This document shows positions 1 to 8,677 of a DNA stretch of 34,652 bases, in pieces. The first letter of the stretch is position 1. The number at the start of each line of letters is the position of its first letter. Under the pieces are notes generated by a model. It saw only the letters and a list, made by a program, of their open reading frames with translations. It made no database searches and was not told the origin of the DNA. The position numbers and the translations under genes were made by a program. Source of the DNA: Phycisphaerales bacterium UBA2421 (lineage in GTDB: Bacteria > Planctomycetota > Phycisphaerae > Tepidisphaerales > Tepidisphaeraceae); contig DDRH01000009.1 in NCBI GenBank assembly GCA_002343075.1, forward strand, positions 1-34,652, read 5' to 3'.

Positions 1-36
1 GGGCGATTCTGGGGGCGATTCTGGGGGCGATTCTGG
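1..36 (+). repeat. Three 12-bp tandem repeats coding Gly-Asp-Ser-Gly
   Basis: The unit GGGCGATTCTGG occurs three times in direct tandem and then degenerates into GGC codons. In the reading frame of the downstream gene it codes G-D-S-G repeated, followed by a Gly run. It is part of the low-complexity N-terminal region of that protein, and the array may continue upstream of the window. Confidence 0.8.
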
Positions 37-3004
37 GGGCGGCGGATCGGTTGATGCGCTGATCGAGAGCGCGCTCGACACCGCGATCACGACGGTGGCC
101 GCCGCCGGGATCGATGCCGCTCATGAAACAGCATTTGCGGTAGTGGTTCCGTCACCTGCATTTCACGACGGCAGCAACGACGCCTCCGCCGGCGCGTCGA
201 GCGCGCCGGAAAGCGCTGAACCGCAGCCGGACTCCGAAGTGCCAGTGCGCGTAGAAGCCGAGCTTGTTGAAATCGTGCCAGTGGACGACGTCCCGCCGCC
301 GGTTTTCGAGGAGCCGATCGCCGAGCCTCCGCCGATGCCTGCGGGCGCACCCTTGGTAACATTTGCCCCTCCGACGGCTGCACCGTTACAGGATGTGCCA
401 CTGACCGATGCGCCGGTTGTCCCGCCCGCACCGCTTGGCAGCATCTTCATTCCCCCGACGCCTCGCCGGCCAGTTTTGGGCGACAGCCCTCGGCGTCGGC
501 GTATGGGTGGTCAGCCGTCGCCGTTTGCCGGCAGCACGGGTGCGATACTTCCGCCTGATCCATTCGGTGCCTCGCCCGCTGCGCCGACCGCCGACGGGTC
601 CTTCGGAGAAGGGGCTGCCGAGATTGCCCCGGCCGAGATGACGTCGTCGGCTGAAGATGGAGGACTCGCGCCGATTTCCGAGCTGGCTATGCCGCTACCG
701 GACGAGGTTCCGTTCGCCGACGCGGTAGAAGCAACATTGCCTGAGACCTCGCCCGCGGAAGACGTGACAGGCCGTGCGCCGCGCCGCGGTCGGTCACTTT
801 CGCCAGTCTCCCCGCGACGAGAGCGAGCCGCGCCGACGCCGTCTTTCGGGGCTGACATCGGCGTGCCGATCGTGTCAACGGTCGAGTTTGATCCCACCGA
901 CCTGCACGACCTTCGCCGCCGTCGGCTGCGGGCCATACCGACGATGCTCATCGCGGCGCTGCTGCTCATGGGCACGTCGCTGCTGGCGATTTTCAAGTTG
1001 TTTCCGGTCTACACTGAGTTTGAGACAGCAATCAAGTTTAACAATTTCGACGCGCTGACCATCAAGGAACAGCGTGATATCCAGAACGAATTGCTCAACA
1101 AGCTCCGGCTGGATAACACGCGCCGAAATGCCGTCAGCCGGCTCAACGGCAGCCATCCGTCGGCGGGGGCCGGGTTCCTGGCCAAGACGATCAGCTACGA
1201 GAACGTGGTAATGCTCAGCGGCTGGCCGGACGAGCGCAAGGGAGAGTTTGTTTTGCGCTACAAGGGCGACGACGCGAAAGACGCCCTTCGGCTGCACGCG
1301 CTGGCACAGGTGATGTATCAGGAAAATCAGCGCCGCATCGATGAGGCGACGCGCGTGCGTGCGGCGCTGCGCGATGCACAAGAGAAGCTCGACAGCAACA
1401 CGCGCAAGCTCGCGGATCTCAAGGCGCAGATCGAGAAAGAACGCGTGCTTGGTGAAAGCCGGCCCCGTCCCGGACAGATAGAAGATATGCAATCGGCCGT
1501 CCTCGAAGCCGAAAAGAGATGGACCGACGCCCTGGCGAAGTTGAAGGAAGCGCAAGCCGAAGAACAGCGCATTGATAGGCTGCTGCACGCGTCGCAGGAC
1601 AATCCACCCCCACCGCCGGAGAATGATGCGGAATTGACGCAGTTAAACGAGAAACTCACCAGCCTGCAGGCGGAGTACAAGGCGCTGCAGACAAAGCAGT
1701 CGGACCAGGCTGTGGTGGCGCGGGAAGAAATCGATACGGCGATGGATGCCTTCGAGAAGCAGATCGAAGCGGCGAGAGGGCAGGGGGCCGAGTCGCCGGA
1801 ACTCACGCAGTACATTGCCGCCGCCGAGAGCTTGCAGAAAACGGCGCGCGAACTGATCGACGAGATGATCGATCGCCAGCAGAAGCAGTATCAGCAACTG
1901 AGCCAACTCAAGGCCAGCCTTGACGAACGCGCTCAGCAGCGGGCGGTTGAGCTTCGCAACTCTGATCCACAGTTGAAGGACTTTTACGAGAAGCGGGAGC
2001 TTTATCGCCGGCAGGTGAACGCCGGCATCGGTTCGGGGGTTGACCAGAAAGACGTGGAGGCGGTGCAGGATCAGTTGAAGCTGACGGAGAACATGATCCG
2101 TTCGCGCGAAGAACTGCTCAGTTCCGACCCGCTGCATGTGGAGACGATCACCAGTCTGCAAACCATGATCGATCGCATGCAATCCGACATTGCCCTGGAT
2201 CGGAAAAAGGCCGACGAGCGAATGGAGGAGCTGCAGAAGTCGTTTGCCGCCAGCGCGCCTGCTGTGGCAAGTCTGCCCGAGGAACAGAAGAAGCTGGCCG
2301 AGCAGGTGCGGGAGCAGCTTGGCTCGATCGGCATGGCTCGAAAGCGTTACGCCGACATCGTGGAGAGTGACCGCCTCGCTGCCGAGAAGAATCTGAAGCA
2401 GATGCAGGGGCAGATCGTGGCGTTGCAGGGCGAGGTTGAGTCGCGGCAGCGGTTGCTGACTGATGAGTTTGCCAGCAAGAGCGTGACGGCGCTCACCTCG
2501 GCGTTGGAATCGCAGCGAAAACTTGTGGCAGACGCGCAGACCGCAGAATCTGTGGCGAGGGCGGAGTTTGAATCGACCGGCAAGGAACTGCGCGCCGCCC
2601 GCGACACGCTCGAAGCCCTGGCCAACAGCGACGAGCGCATGGCCCGGCTCATCTCTGAAAAAGAGACCACCGAGGGCCTGGTTGCCACCTTCACGCGTGA
2701 CGCAGCATTTCGCACGGATGAGGCCCGGCGGTTGCTCGATATTGTCGCTCCGACTGCCGACAGCGTGCGCTCCAACCCCGGCCCGGACCCGAGGGGGATG
2801 TATTCCATCATCTCGATCGGCTCGATCCTGGTCTTGACGGCGGTAGGGGTGCTTTGGGCGCTTTGGTCGGCTCATCGCATTGAGCCTTCGCCTGCGGCTT
2901 ATCCAGGGGCAGCACGCGACGATCGAGCGGGGAGCACTGATCGCCTGGGGAGCAAATCAGAAGACCCCGGCGCCAATGAAGACACCCCTGCGGCGATCGC
3001 CTGA
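2..3004 (+). CDS. Membrane coiled-coil protein of polysaccharide co-polymerase (Wzz/GumC-like) topology, 5' partial
   Basis: The frame is open from the first full codon, so the true start lies upstream; 1000 codons are visible before the TGA. A first GTG at 95 is probably not the start. Visible order: Gly/Asp/Ser repeats, about 280 residues of Pro/Ala/Glu-rich probably disordered, probably cytoplasmic sequence, a transmembrane helix near visible residues 315-335, an extracytoplasmic domain with the FNNFDALT region, long Gln/Glu/Lys/Arg-rich coiled coils (about 430-920), a second transmembrane helix (about 933-955) and a short polar tail. A helix, long coiled coil and second helix is the layout of chain-length determinant proteins that work with Wzy-type polymerases. 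The long disordered N-terminus is unlike standard Wzz, and no kinase domain is seen. Function in exopolysaccharide assembly is inferred from topology only. The gene converges on a minus-strand gene 31 bp away. Confidence 0.6.
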   Translation, partial: GDSGGDSGGDSGGGGSVDALIESALDTAITTVAAAGIDAAHETAFAVVVPSPAFHDGSNDASAGASSAPESAEPQPDSEVPVRVEAELVEIVPVDDVPPPVFEEPIAEPPPMPAGAPLVTFAPPTAAPLQDVPLTDAPVVPPAPLGSIFIPPTPRRPVLGDSPRRRRMGGQPSPFAGSTGAILPPDPFGASPAAPTADGSFGEGAAEIAPAEMTSSAEDGGLAPISELAMPLPDEVPFADAVEATLPETSPAEDVTGRAPRRGRSLSPVSPRRERAAPTPSFGADIGVPIVSTVEFDPTDLHDLRRRRLRAIPTMLIAALLLMGTSLLAIFKLFPVYTEFETAIKFNNFDALTIKEQRDIQNELLNKLRLDNTRRNAVSRLNGSHPSAGAGFLAKTISYENVVMLSGWPDERKGEFVLRYKGDDAKDALRLHALAQVMYQENQRRIDEATRVRAALRDAQEKLDSNTRKLADLKAQIEKERVLGESRPRPGQIEDMQSAVLEAEKRWTDALAKLKEAQAEEQRIDRLLHASQDNPPPPPENDAELTQLNEKLTSLQAEYKALQTKQSDQAVVAREEIDTAMDAFEKQIEAARGQGAESPELTQYIAAAESLQKTARELIDEMIDRQQKQYQQLSQLKASLDERAQQRAVELRNSDPQLKDFYEKRELYRRQVNAGIGSGVDQKDVEAVQDQLKLTENMIRSREELLSSDPLHVETITSLQTMIDRMQSDIALDRKKADERMEELQKSFAASAPAVASLPEEQKKLAEQVREQLGSIGMARKRYADIVESDRLAAEKNLKQMQGQIVALQGEVESRQRLLTDEFASKSVTALTSALESQRKLVADAQTAESVARAEFESTGKELRAARDTLEALANSDERMARLISEKETTEGLVATFTRDAAFRTDEARRLLDIVAPTADSVRSNPGPDPRGMYSIISIGSILVLTAVGVLWALWSAHRIEPSPAAYPGAARDDRAGSTDRLGSKSEDPGANEDTPAAIA

Positions 3005-3035
3005 GTTCGCGTTTCTTTGATTGTTAGCCGGATTG

Positions 3036-3545
3036 TTACCAGAACTTGGGCAGCCGAATCCTCGCGCCGCCGAATCCGCGTTCCATGTAAAACACGGCAC
3101 CGCCGAGCGCGTAAACGCCCATGCTCACCCCGCCACAGGCGGCAAAGCCCACCGCGGCACCGCCCAGCGCGATTGCGCCCAGCGCCAATCCGCCGATCGC
3201 CAGGCCCCCCATCGCCACCGAACCGATCGCAACCACCCCGCGGGCGACAGCGCCGACGGCGATCACTCCTGTTGCAATATCGCCGACAGCAATGATTCCC
3301 CGCGCATGGCCGAACCGCTCCTCGGCGGTCGCGCCCGACGCGATTGCGACCAGCGGCCACCCAAACATGCGGGCTGGGCTGGCGTATCGCTTGCCGTCGA
3401 ACCCGGCAAAGCCGGTGCGGATCAGGGTTTCGACAATCGGCCTGCCGCATTCCGGACAGCGGGCAACTTCTGTGAGACCTTTGAGCGAGTACTTGCAATG
3501 GCCACAGAACGGATCACCCAGCATTGCGCGTTGAATGCGGTTCAT
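3036..3545 (-). CDS. Zinc-ribbon protein with hydrophobic Gly/Ala decapeptide repeats
   Basis: 169 residues. The N-terminus has two CxxC-type pairs (CGHC and CPEC, about 17 residues apart), typical of a small zinc ribbon. From about residue 80 there are seven consecutive ten-residue repeats of the form G-x-x-A-x-G-x-x-A-x, mostly Val, Ile, Ala and Leu in the x positions, ending in a short polar tail. The regular Gly/Ala spacing every five residues suggests either packed transmembrane helices or a stacked beta-solenoid. I cannot assign a biochemical function. It lies 24 bp downstream of the small lipoprotein-like gene on the same strand and may be the last gene of that minus-strand group. Confidence 0.75.
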   Translation of the reverse strand: MNRIQRAMLGDPFCGHCKYSLKGLTEVARCPECGRPIVETLIRTGFAGFDGKRYASPARMFGWPLVAIASGATAEERFGHARGIIAVGDIATGVIAVGAVARGVVAIGSVAMGGLAIGGLALGAIALGGAAVGFAACGGVSMGVYALGGAVFYMERGFGGARIRLPKFW

Positions 3546-3569
3546 GGCATGTTCCCTTGCCAGACAAAA

Positions 3570-3962
3570 CTACGGAGCCGGTACCCGCGCCGGCAGTGTG
3601 GTGGAGTCGGCGGGCGTCGTGGTCGGCTGCGTGCCGGGGACGGCACCGGTGCCGAGCTGAAGCGTGAGCGCCTCAATATCGGCCTTGAGCTGCGCCGTGC
3701 GAAACTCGTTTTGCGTTAACTGTTGTTTGAGCGCGAGCAACTCCTGCTGTTGCGCCGCCAGATTTCGTTCTGTGCGCGACTGAAAATCGCTCATTTGCGT
3801 CGCATGGTGCGAGCACCCTGCGCAGAGCAGGAAGATCATCGCACCCGCAGGGGCAGCGCATGTCAATTTTCTACCCAGGGTCGAAGGCAGCCTCTGACGA
3901 ATCCTGGGGAGTTTCGTTCGGGAGTAGTGCGATTCAGTAGTGAAACATGTGTACGTCTTCAT
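3570..3962 (-). CDS. Small coiled-coil putative lipoprotein
   Basis: 130 residues from the ATG at 3962. The hydrophobic stretch AMIFLLCAGC ends in a lipobox-like L-C-A-G-C, with Cys50 as the candidate lipidated residue. A Gln/Glu/Leu-rich segment of heptad character follows (about residues 57-100), then a Pro/Thr-rich tail. The ATG overlaps the stop of the upstream transporter-family gene by four bases (ATGA), which suggests translational coupling. However, 49 residues before the Cys is long for a lipoprotein signal. A TTG at 3866 would give a more usual signal length, so the start is uncertain. The short coiled coil after the anchor recalls cell-envelope spacer lipoproteins, but no family is recognised. 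Confidence 0.6.
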   Translation of the reverse strand: MKTYTCFTTESHYSRTKLPRIRQRLPSTLGRKLTCAAPAGAMIFLLCAGCSHHATQMSDFQSRTERNLAAQQQELLALKQQLTQNEFRTAQLKADIEALTLQLGTGAVPGTQPTTTPADSTTLPARVPAP

Positions 3963-5398
3963 ACGGCTCCTGGCCCGTCGGCGCGCATCGTGGCCTGGGT
4001 GGCGGGGGTCAGCATCACTTGGGTCACGCGTTTACTCTGCGCCGAGGTGACGCGCGCAATGTAAGGGCCTATGGGCACATGATCGCCTGCGCGGGGAAAC
4101 CGTCCAAGTTCGCGGGCGATATACCCGCCAATGGTATCGACGTCTGATGTATCTATCTCGGGCAGACTCAGTTTTTCCCGCAGTTCGTGCAGCGGGAAGG
4201 TGCCGGTCATGCGGAAGTTTTCGCCGTCGCTGATAAACTCATTCTGTTGGCCGGAATCGTGTTCATCAGCGATGTCACCAACAATTTGTTCGATGACGTC
4301 TTCGAGGGTGACGATTCCAAGCGTTGCGCCGTATTCATCCACCACAACCGCCATGTGAACATGGCTCGTCTGAAACTGCCTCAGGAGCTTGGGTACCGGT
4401 AGCAGTTCGGGCACGAACAGCACATCGCGCTTGATGGTCATCAGATCGATGTCCGCCGAGCCGATGACATGCACCTGGCTGCCGGGCTTGCCGTCTGCGA
4501 TGGCGATGGCCATTCCATCGGGCGTTTTATCGTCGGCAAATCGCAGCCGCCCGGGAATGAGCTGCATGGTGGTGAACAGATCTTTCATGTGCACCAGCCC
4601 GATGACATGATCCAGATCACCGTCGCAGAGTGGCAGGCGCGTGTATGCGCTCTTCTGTACAGTCTTAAGAATCGTGTTGATCGGCTGATTGACCTTAAGG
4701 AAATCGACGCTGGTGCGCGGTGTCATGATCTGGCGGGCTTTGAGGTCGCCAAACTCAAACGCACTCGTGAGAATGGTCTGGTTGCCCTGGTCGATCGTCC
4801 CACTGGCGACGGCTTGGGCGAGCAAGCCCTTGAGTTCGTCCTCGGTGTGAGGCATTCCGCCGTGGGCACCGTGCTTGATTTCTATCCCACTGATGCGCAA
4901 CAAGTGATTGCTGAGCGAATTCAAACCCCAGATCACCGGGTAAAGCAGGTAAGTGAACACCACCAGTGGGGCGGCGACGATCGGCAGCAGACGGTCGGGA
5001 TAGAAAATCGCCCAGTTCTTTGGGGCCACCTCGCCCACCACCACATGTAGTGCCGTACAGATGCAAAGCGCAATGGCTATGGCCGTGGCCGAATGTTGCC
5101 CGGGTAAAGGATGAGACACGCCAAACCAACCCAGCACTGGTTCGATCAGGGTTGCGACCGCAGGCTCGGCAACGGCGCCGAGGCCGAGCGACGCGATGGT
5201 GATGCCCAACTGGCAGGTGGAAAGGTAGAGGTCGAGACGCTTCTTGATGTCCACGCACAGCCGGGCGAGCAGGCTCGAGTTGGCCTGCTGCTCAAATCGC
5301 GACATTCGCGCGCCTACTGCGGCGAATTCGGCGGCCACGAAGTAGCCGTTGAGAAGCACCAGCCCGGCAGTTGCCAATATTTTCCAGAAGATATCCAC
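3959..5398 (-). CDS. CNNM/CBS/CorC (hemolysin-type, UPF0053) membrane protein
   Basis: 479 residues, a normal length for the family. The N-terminal half is a CNNM membrane domain of several hydrophobic helices, starting with WKILATAGLVLLNGYFVAAE and containing the conserved GEVAPK motif. It is followed by a tandem CBS pair (MTPRTSVDFL, then VVDEYGATLGIVTLEDV near the end of the second CBS) and a C-terminal CorC/HlyC domain (DVDTIGGYIARELGRFP). Members are linked to Mg/Co homeostasis and cation efflux, with the CBS pair sensing nucleotide; the exact substrate cannot be read from sequence. It is followed by the small lipoprotein-like gene with a four-base overlap and preceded by a coiled-coil membrane protein on the same strand. 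Confidence 0.9.
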   Translation of the reverse strand: MDIFWKILATAGLVLLNGYFVAAEFAAVGARMSRFEQQANSSLLARLCVDIKKRLDLYLSTCQLGITIASLGLGAVAEPAVATLIEPVLGWFGVSHPLPGQHSATAIAIALCICTALHVVVGEVAPKNWAIFYPDRLLPIVAAPLVVFTYLLYPVIWGLNSLSNHLLRISGIEIKHGAHGGMPHTEDELKGLLAQAVASGTIDQGNQTILTSAFEFGDLKARQIMTPRTSVDFLKVNQPINTILKTVQKSAYTRLPLCDGDLDHVIGLVHMKDLFTTMQLIPGRLRFADDKTPDGMAIAIADGKPGSQVHVIGSADIDLMTIKRDVLFVPELLPVPKLLRQFQTSHVHMAVVVDEYGATLGIVTLEDVIEQIVGDIADEHDSGQQNEFISDGENFRMTGTFPLHELREKLSLPEIDTSDVDTIGGYIARELGRFPRAGDHVPIGPYIARVTSAQSKRVTQVMLTPATQATMRADGPGAV

Positions 5399-5474
5399 GT
5401 TTGTCCGGGTGATGTTCTAACGCAACCCCCCGCCTGCTGGCAAACGCCCCATTCGCCCGCTGGCGAACAACCCC

Positions 5475-6122
5475 TCAGCCCGCGGCCCGGCGGGGCGGGG
5501 AGTCTGGGGCGCTGCGCAGGGCCAGTATCAGCTCGATTTCCCCACGAGGACGGTCTAACCGGCGGGCGATATCCTGCGCGCTGTGGCCTTGCTCGGCCAT
5601 CGCATACACATCCGCATGCCGCGTGTCGGCTTCAACCACTTCCGGCGAGCGGGCTGGGGGGTCCGTCGAAGAAGATGCGTCAATTGAGGCGTAAGTCCCC
5701 GCGGCGCTTGCGCCACCGGCAACGGGGCGTTCAGTGCCTGCCGACCGGGTTGGCAGCGATGCCTGGTTCTGCAGCGAGCGCAGTTCAGCGATTTTTGCGT
5801 CGGCTTCTTCGATGAGCAGGTTCAGTTTCTGACTGCGCGTGTCCAATTGCGCGCTGATCTGCCGCGACATTTCAGCCATCTCCACCAGCAGGTTTTGAAA
5901 CTGCCTCTCCACCGACCGCTGTTGTGAGAGCCCGGCAAACGGGGCGCGCTCGAGGGGGTCGCGGCGCTTTTTTGACATCGAACGCAGCCAGAGATAGCCA
6001 AGCCCGAGCACCCCCACGGCGATGGCGATGTATGCCTTGGCTTCGTTGGTATCGAGATTGATTGCAGCGACGAGTACCATCCTTGGAGCGCGTATAGTCG
6101 CTGGCGGGGCATTTTCGTGCAA
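5475..6122 (-). CDS. Membrane-anchored coiled-coil protein with C-terminal helix-turn-helix-like segment
   Basis: 215 residues from the ATG at 6122; an internal ATG 15 codons in is an equally good start. One transmembrane helix (AYIAIAVGVLGLGYLWL) is followed by a basic segment (MSKKRRDP) and a coiled coil of about 60 residues. After a Pro/Ser/Ala linker comes a compact C-terminal motif, VYAMAEQGHSAQDIARRL, then a GEIELIL segment. That C-terminal pattern (Y..A..G.s...IA..l....GE.ELIL.L) resembles the short helix-turn-helix of DUF6115/DUF2802-type membrane proteins. No enzymatic residues are apparent. It lies 76 bp upstream of the CNNM/CBS gene on the same strand and may head that group. Confidence 0.65.
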   Translation of the reverse strand: MHENAPPATIRAPRMVLVAAINLDTNEAKAYIAIAVGVLGLGYLWLRSMSKKRRDPLERAPFAGLSQQRSVERQFQNLLVEMAEMSRQISAQLDTRSQKLNLLIEEADAKIAELRSLQNQASLPTRSAGTERPVAGGASAAGTYASIDASSSTDPPARSPEVVEADTRHADVYAMAEQGHSAQDIARRLDRPRGEIELILALRSAPDSPPRRAAG

Positions 6123-6156
6123 GGGGTGGTATGTTCGGCAGCTCGCGAGTTAGTGA

Positions 6157-6342
6157 CTCTCTAGCCAATTAGACGCCGCCGAGTCCCTCGACTTTCTTCG
6201 AGCGCCGCCGGGCAATCGGCTCGAGCTGCTGAAGGGAGATCGTCGAGGGCAGCACAGCATCCGGGTTAACGGTCAATACCGAATCTGTTTTCGGTGGACG
6301 GATGATGGGCCTGAGGGAGTTGAGATTGTGGACTACCACTGA
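6157..6342 (+). pseudogene. higB: Truncated higB toxin remnant (C-terminal half only)
   Basis: Reading 6157-6342 gives about 61 residues that match the C-terminal half of HigB/RelE-type toxins. The recognisable core runs [30 protein letters not shown], then [12 protein letters not shown] and a final VEIVDYH before TGA. The LKGDR..G..SI.....YRI.F.W pattern is a family hallmark. Directly upstream in the same frame are TAG (6151) and TGA (6154). There is no ATG or GTG in a position to start it, and the usual N-terminal 40-50 residues are not recognisable. The gene order (higB then higA, 9 bp apart, with GGAG just before the higA ATG) is the normal HIG operon order. I infer a dead toxin. Confidence 0.75.
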
Positions 6343-6351
6343 GGGAGTGTC

Positions 6352-6654
6352 ATGGTGTTCAAAAATGGTATGCGGCCCGTGCATCCGGGCGAGATTCTCC
6401 GCCAGGACTACCTCTTGCCGATGGGGATGAGCGCACGCGCGCTGGCCAAGGCGCTTTGCGTTCCAGCGGCGCGGGTGAACGATATTGTGTTGCAGCGGCG
6501 AGGAGTGAGCGCCGATACGGCCATGCGGCTCGCGCGTCACTTCGGAGGCGATGCCCGATCGTGGTTGAACCTTCAGGCAGCCTATGATTTACGTGTGGCC
6601 GAGATTAAGAGCGGGCGGAAGATTGCGCGCGAGATTGTGCCGATTGCTGCCTGA
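6352..6654 (+). CDS. higA: HigA-family antitoxin (XRE helix-turn-helix)
   Basis: 100 residues. It has the characteristic HigA opening, M-R-P-V-H-P-G-E-I-L, followed by an XRE-type helix-turn-helix (MGMSARALAKALCVPAARVN) and the family motif DTAMRLARHFGGDARSWLNL. GGGAG lies 5-9 bases before the ATG. Known function: it binds HigB and represses the higBA promoter. Here the toxin gene in front is reduced to its C-terminal half, so this is effectively an orphan antitoxin. It may still repress its own promoter or neutralise a HigB encoded elsewhere. The length is normal and no lesion is visible. Confidence 0.9.
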   Translation: MVFKNGMRPVHPGEILRQDYLLPMGMSARALAKALCVPAARVNDIVLQRRGVSADTAMRLARHFGGDARSWLNLQAAYDLRVAEIKSGRKIAREIVPIAA

Positions 6655-6707
6655 CTGCGCCGGCGGCGCCTTGCAATTCGCCCCTACAATCGCGAAGTTA
6701 CTCCGGC

Positions 6708-8660
6708 ATGTCCGATCGGTCTGCGGCGCGGCGCCGGATAACACCTGCAATCATTGCTCTGATGATCTGCGGCACCTTGTTAATCACATTCTGGGTGCGC
6801 GCGCAGGTGGCGATCCGGGGAAAAAGCTCGACTTATGACGAGCCAATGCACTCGCTGGGCGCGTGGGTCCATTGGCATCATGGCGACTGGCGCATCAACT
6901 ACGAAGACCCGCCTCTCTGGCAGTACTGGGCCGCACTGCCCAATGGCGTCAATGCCATCAAGGCCGATTTTGACTCATCAAAATGGAAGCTGATGGCCTC
7001 CCAGTGGGAACAGCAGTGGCTCTGGTCGGTCGAGACGCTTTATCGAACGCAGGGGAACGACGGCGAGGCTTTTGTCCAGCGGTCGCGGGCCATGATGATC
7101 GTGCTGGGCGTCGCGGTGGGCGCGCTGCTGGCATGGTGGGGGTATTCGCTCGGCGGGGCGGTATGTGCGACGGCGGCGGCGGCGCTATTTGCGCTCGATC
7201 CCAATTTCCTCGGGCATGCGCCGTTGGTGAAAAATGATGTGTCGATGGCTTTGTGCGTTACCGGGCTTTGCTGCGCGGTGTGGCGGATGGGTCGGCGCGT
7301 CACGCCTCTCAACCTCGCCGGCGCGTCACTGGCGTGCGCCGCGGCGATGGCGACGAAGTTCTCCGGGGTGCTGCTCGCGCCACTGTTTGCCACCGCACTC
7401 CTCCTCACCCGCGCTGCCATGCCCTCGCCATGGCTCATCTGGAACTGGACCGCGGTCCGAGCCTGGCAGCGATTCGCCGGCGCGATGGGATTCCTCATCG
7501 TGATCGGGCTGATCAGCTACGCCGGGGTCTGGGTTGTCTACGGGCTGCACTTCTCGGCGATGCCCGATGACACGCTTCGACTTAACACGCCCTACATTCT
7601 CGAACAAGCCAAGAGCGGCCAGACCCACGCGCAACTCGGCAACTACGACGAAAGCGATCTCACCGACCCGGAAAAGGCCCGCGTGCTCAATGAGCGCTTT
7701 GCCCGGCTCGTCGAAGAATGGAAGCCCGATGGCGTGCTTCGCACGCTCGGTTGGATGCTTGAACGAAAGCTGTTCCCCGAGGCCTGGCTGAACGGGCTGA
7801 TGTTTGTGCAGGCGCGGTCGTATCTTCGCGGGAGCTTCCTCGACGGGCAACACTCGGTTGTCGGGTTTAAGCGATACTTTCCCCTCGCGATGGCATACAA
7901 GACGCCACTCGCGACGATCGCTGCATTGCTGGCAGCGGTCGGGTGCTCGGTGTGGCTTTTCCTTCGAGACGCGCGATCTGCCAAGCGAGCGTCCGCGAGC
8001 GTGAACTGGTTTGCGCCGGCTTGGATCGGCTGCTGCGTCGGTCTGCCGGTGATCGTCTACATGTGGGTGTCGATCAATTCCAACCTGAACATCGGTTTTC
8101 GCCACGTGTTGCCGATCTACCCGCTGCTTTTTCTGGCAGCGGCGGGGGGACTGGCGTTGGTCTGGCGGCGGTGGCGGCGAATCGGCATCGCGTCGGCTGC
8201 ACTGCTGGGGATTGGCCTGGCGGTCGAGTCGGTGGCGATCGCGCCCGACTACATCACCTTCTTTAATGCCGCCGTCGGCGGGCAGCGCGGGGGACTGGAC
8301 CGGCTCGGCGATTCCAACCTTGACTGGGGTCAGGATTTGCCCGCACTCGCGGAGTTCATGCAAAGCCCTGCCAACAGAGACGCGCCGCTATACCTTTGCT
8401 ATTTTGGCATGGTCGATCCGGCATTCTACGGGCTGCGCTACCTGAACATGCCCGGCGGGTATGAACTGAATCGGCAGGTGATGTCGCCCACATCAGGGTC
8501 GATCGTCGCAATCAGCGCAACGCGACTGCAGGGGATCTATCTCCCTGAGTCGCTGCGCGCCCAATACGAAGCGTTCCGCAACACCGAACCGGCAGCCGTG
8601 CTCGGCGGGACCATTTACGTTTATGACCTGCGCCGCCCGCAGGTGCCGGCTTCGCGGTGA
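6708..8660 (+). CDS. GT39-like multi-pass membrane glycosyltransferase
   Basis: 650 residues with a first transmembrane helix at about residues 12-32. The first extracytoplasmic loop carries T-Y-D-E-P-x-H (residues 42-48) and E-D-P-P-L-W (66-71), the acidic motifs expected in the PMT/ArnT (GT39, GT-C fold) superfamily, where the Asp/Glu pair acts in catalysis with a lipid-phosphate sugar donor. About ten further hydrophobic segments follow. A later extracytoplasmic segment contains LGDSNLDWGQDLPAL, which I recognise from related large-loop GT39-like proteins. The ATG is 53 bp after higA and a TACAAT at 6685 could be a -10 box, without a convincing -35. The methyltransferase gene 17 bp downstream is probably cotranscribed, suggesting glycan assembly at the membrane. 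Confidence 0.85.
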   Translation: MSDRSAARRRITPAIIALMICGTLLITFWVRAQVAIRGKSSTYDEPMHSLGAWVHWHHGDWRINYEDPPLWQYWAALPNGVNAIKADFDSSKWKLMASQWEQQWLWSVETLYRTQGNDGEAFVQRSRAMMIVLGVAVGALLAWWGYSLGGAVCATAAAALFALDPNFLGHAPLVKNDVSMALCVTGLCCAVWRMGRRVTPLNLAGASLACAAAMATKFSGVLLAPLFATALLLTRAAMPSPWLIWNWTAVRAWQRFAGAMGFLIVIGLISYAGVWVVYGLHFSAMPDDTLRLNTPYILEQAKSGQTHAQLGNYDESDLTDPEKARVLNERFARLVEEWKPDGVLRTLGWMLERKLFPEAWLNGLMFVQARSYLRGSFLDGQHSVVGFKRYFPLAMAYKTPLATIAALLAAVGCSVWLFLRDARSAKRASASVNWFAPAWIGCCVGLPVIVYMWVSINSNLNIGFRHVLPIYPLLFLAAAGGLALVWRRWRRIGIASAALLGIGLAVESVAIAPDYITFFNAAVGGQRGGLDRLGDSNLDWGQDLPALAEFMQSPANRDAPLYLCYFGMVDPAFYGLRYLNMPGGYELNRQVMSPTSGSIVAISATRLQGIYLPESLRAQYEAFRNTEPAAVLGGTIYVYDLRRPQVPASR

Positions 8661-8677
8661 AACAACCTCGGTGATCT

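Noticed and set aside
1643..2875. A 410-codon open frame opposite the coiled-coil gene
   Set aside because: It mirrors the Gln/Glu-rich coiled coil as Leu/His/Arg-rich sequence; no start signal or domain.
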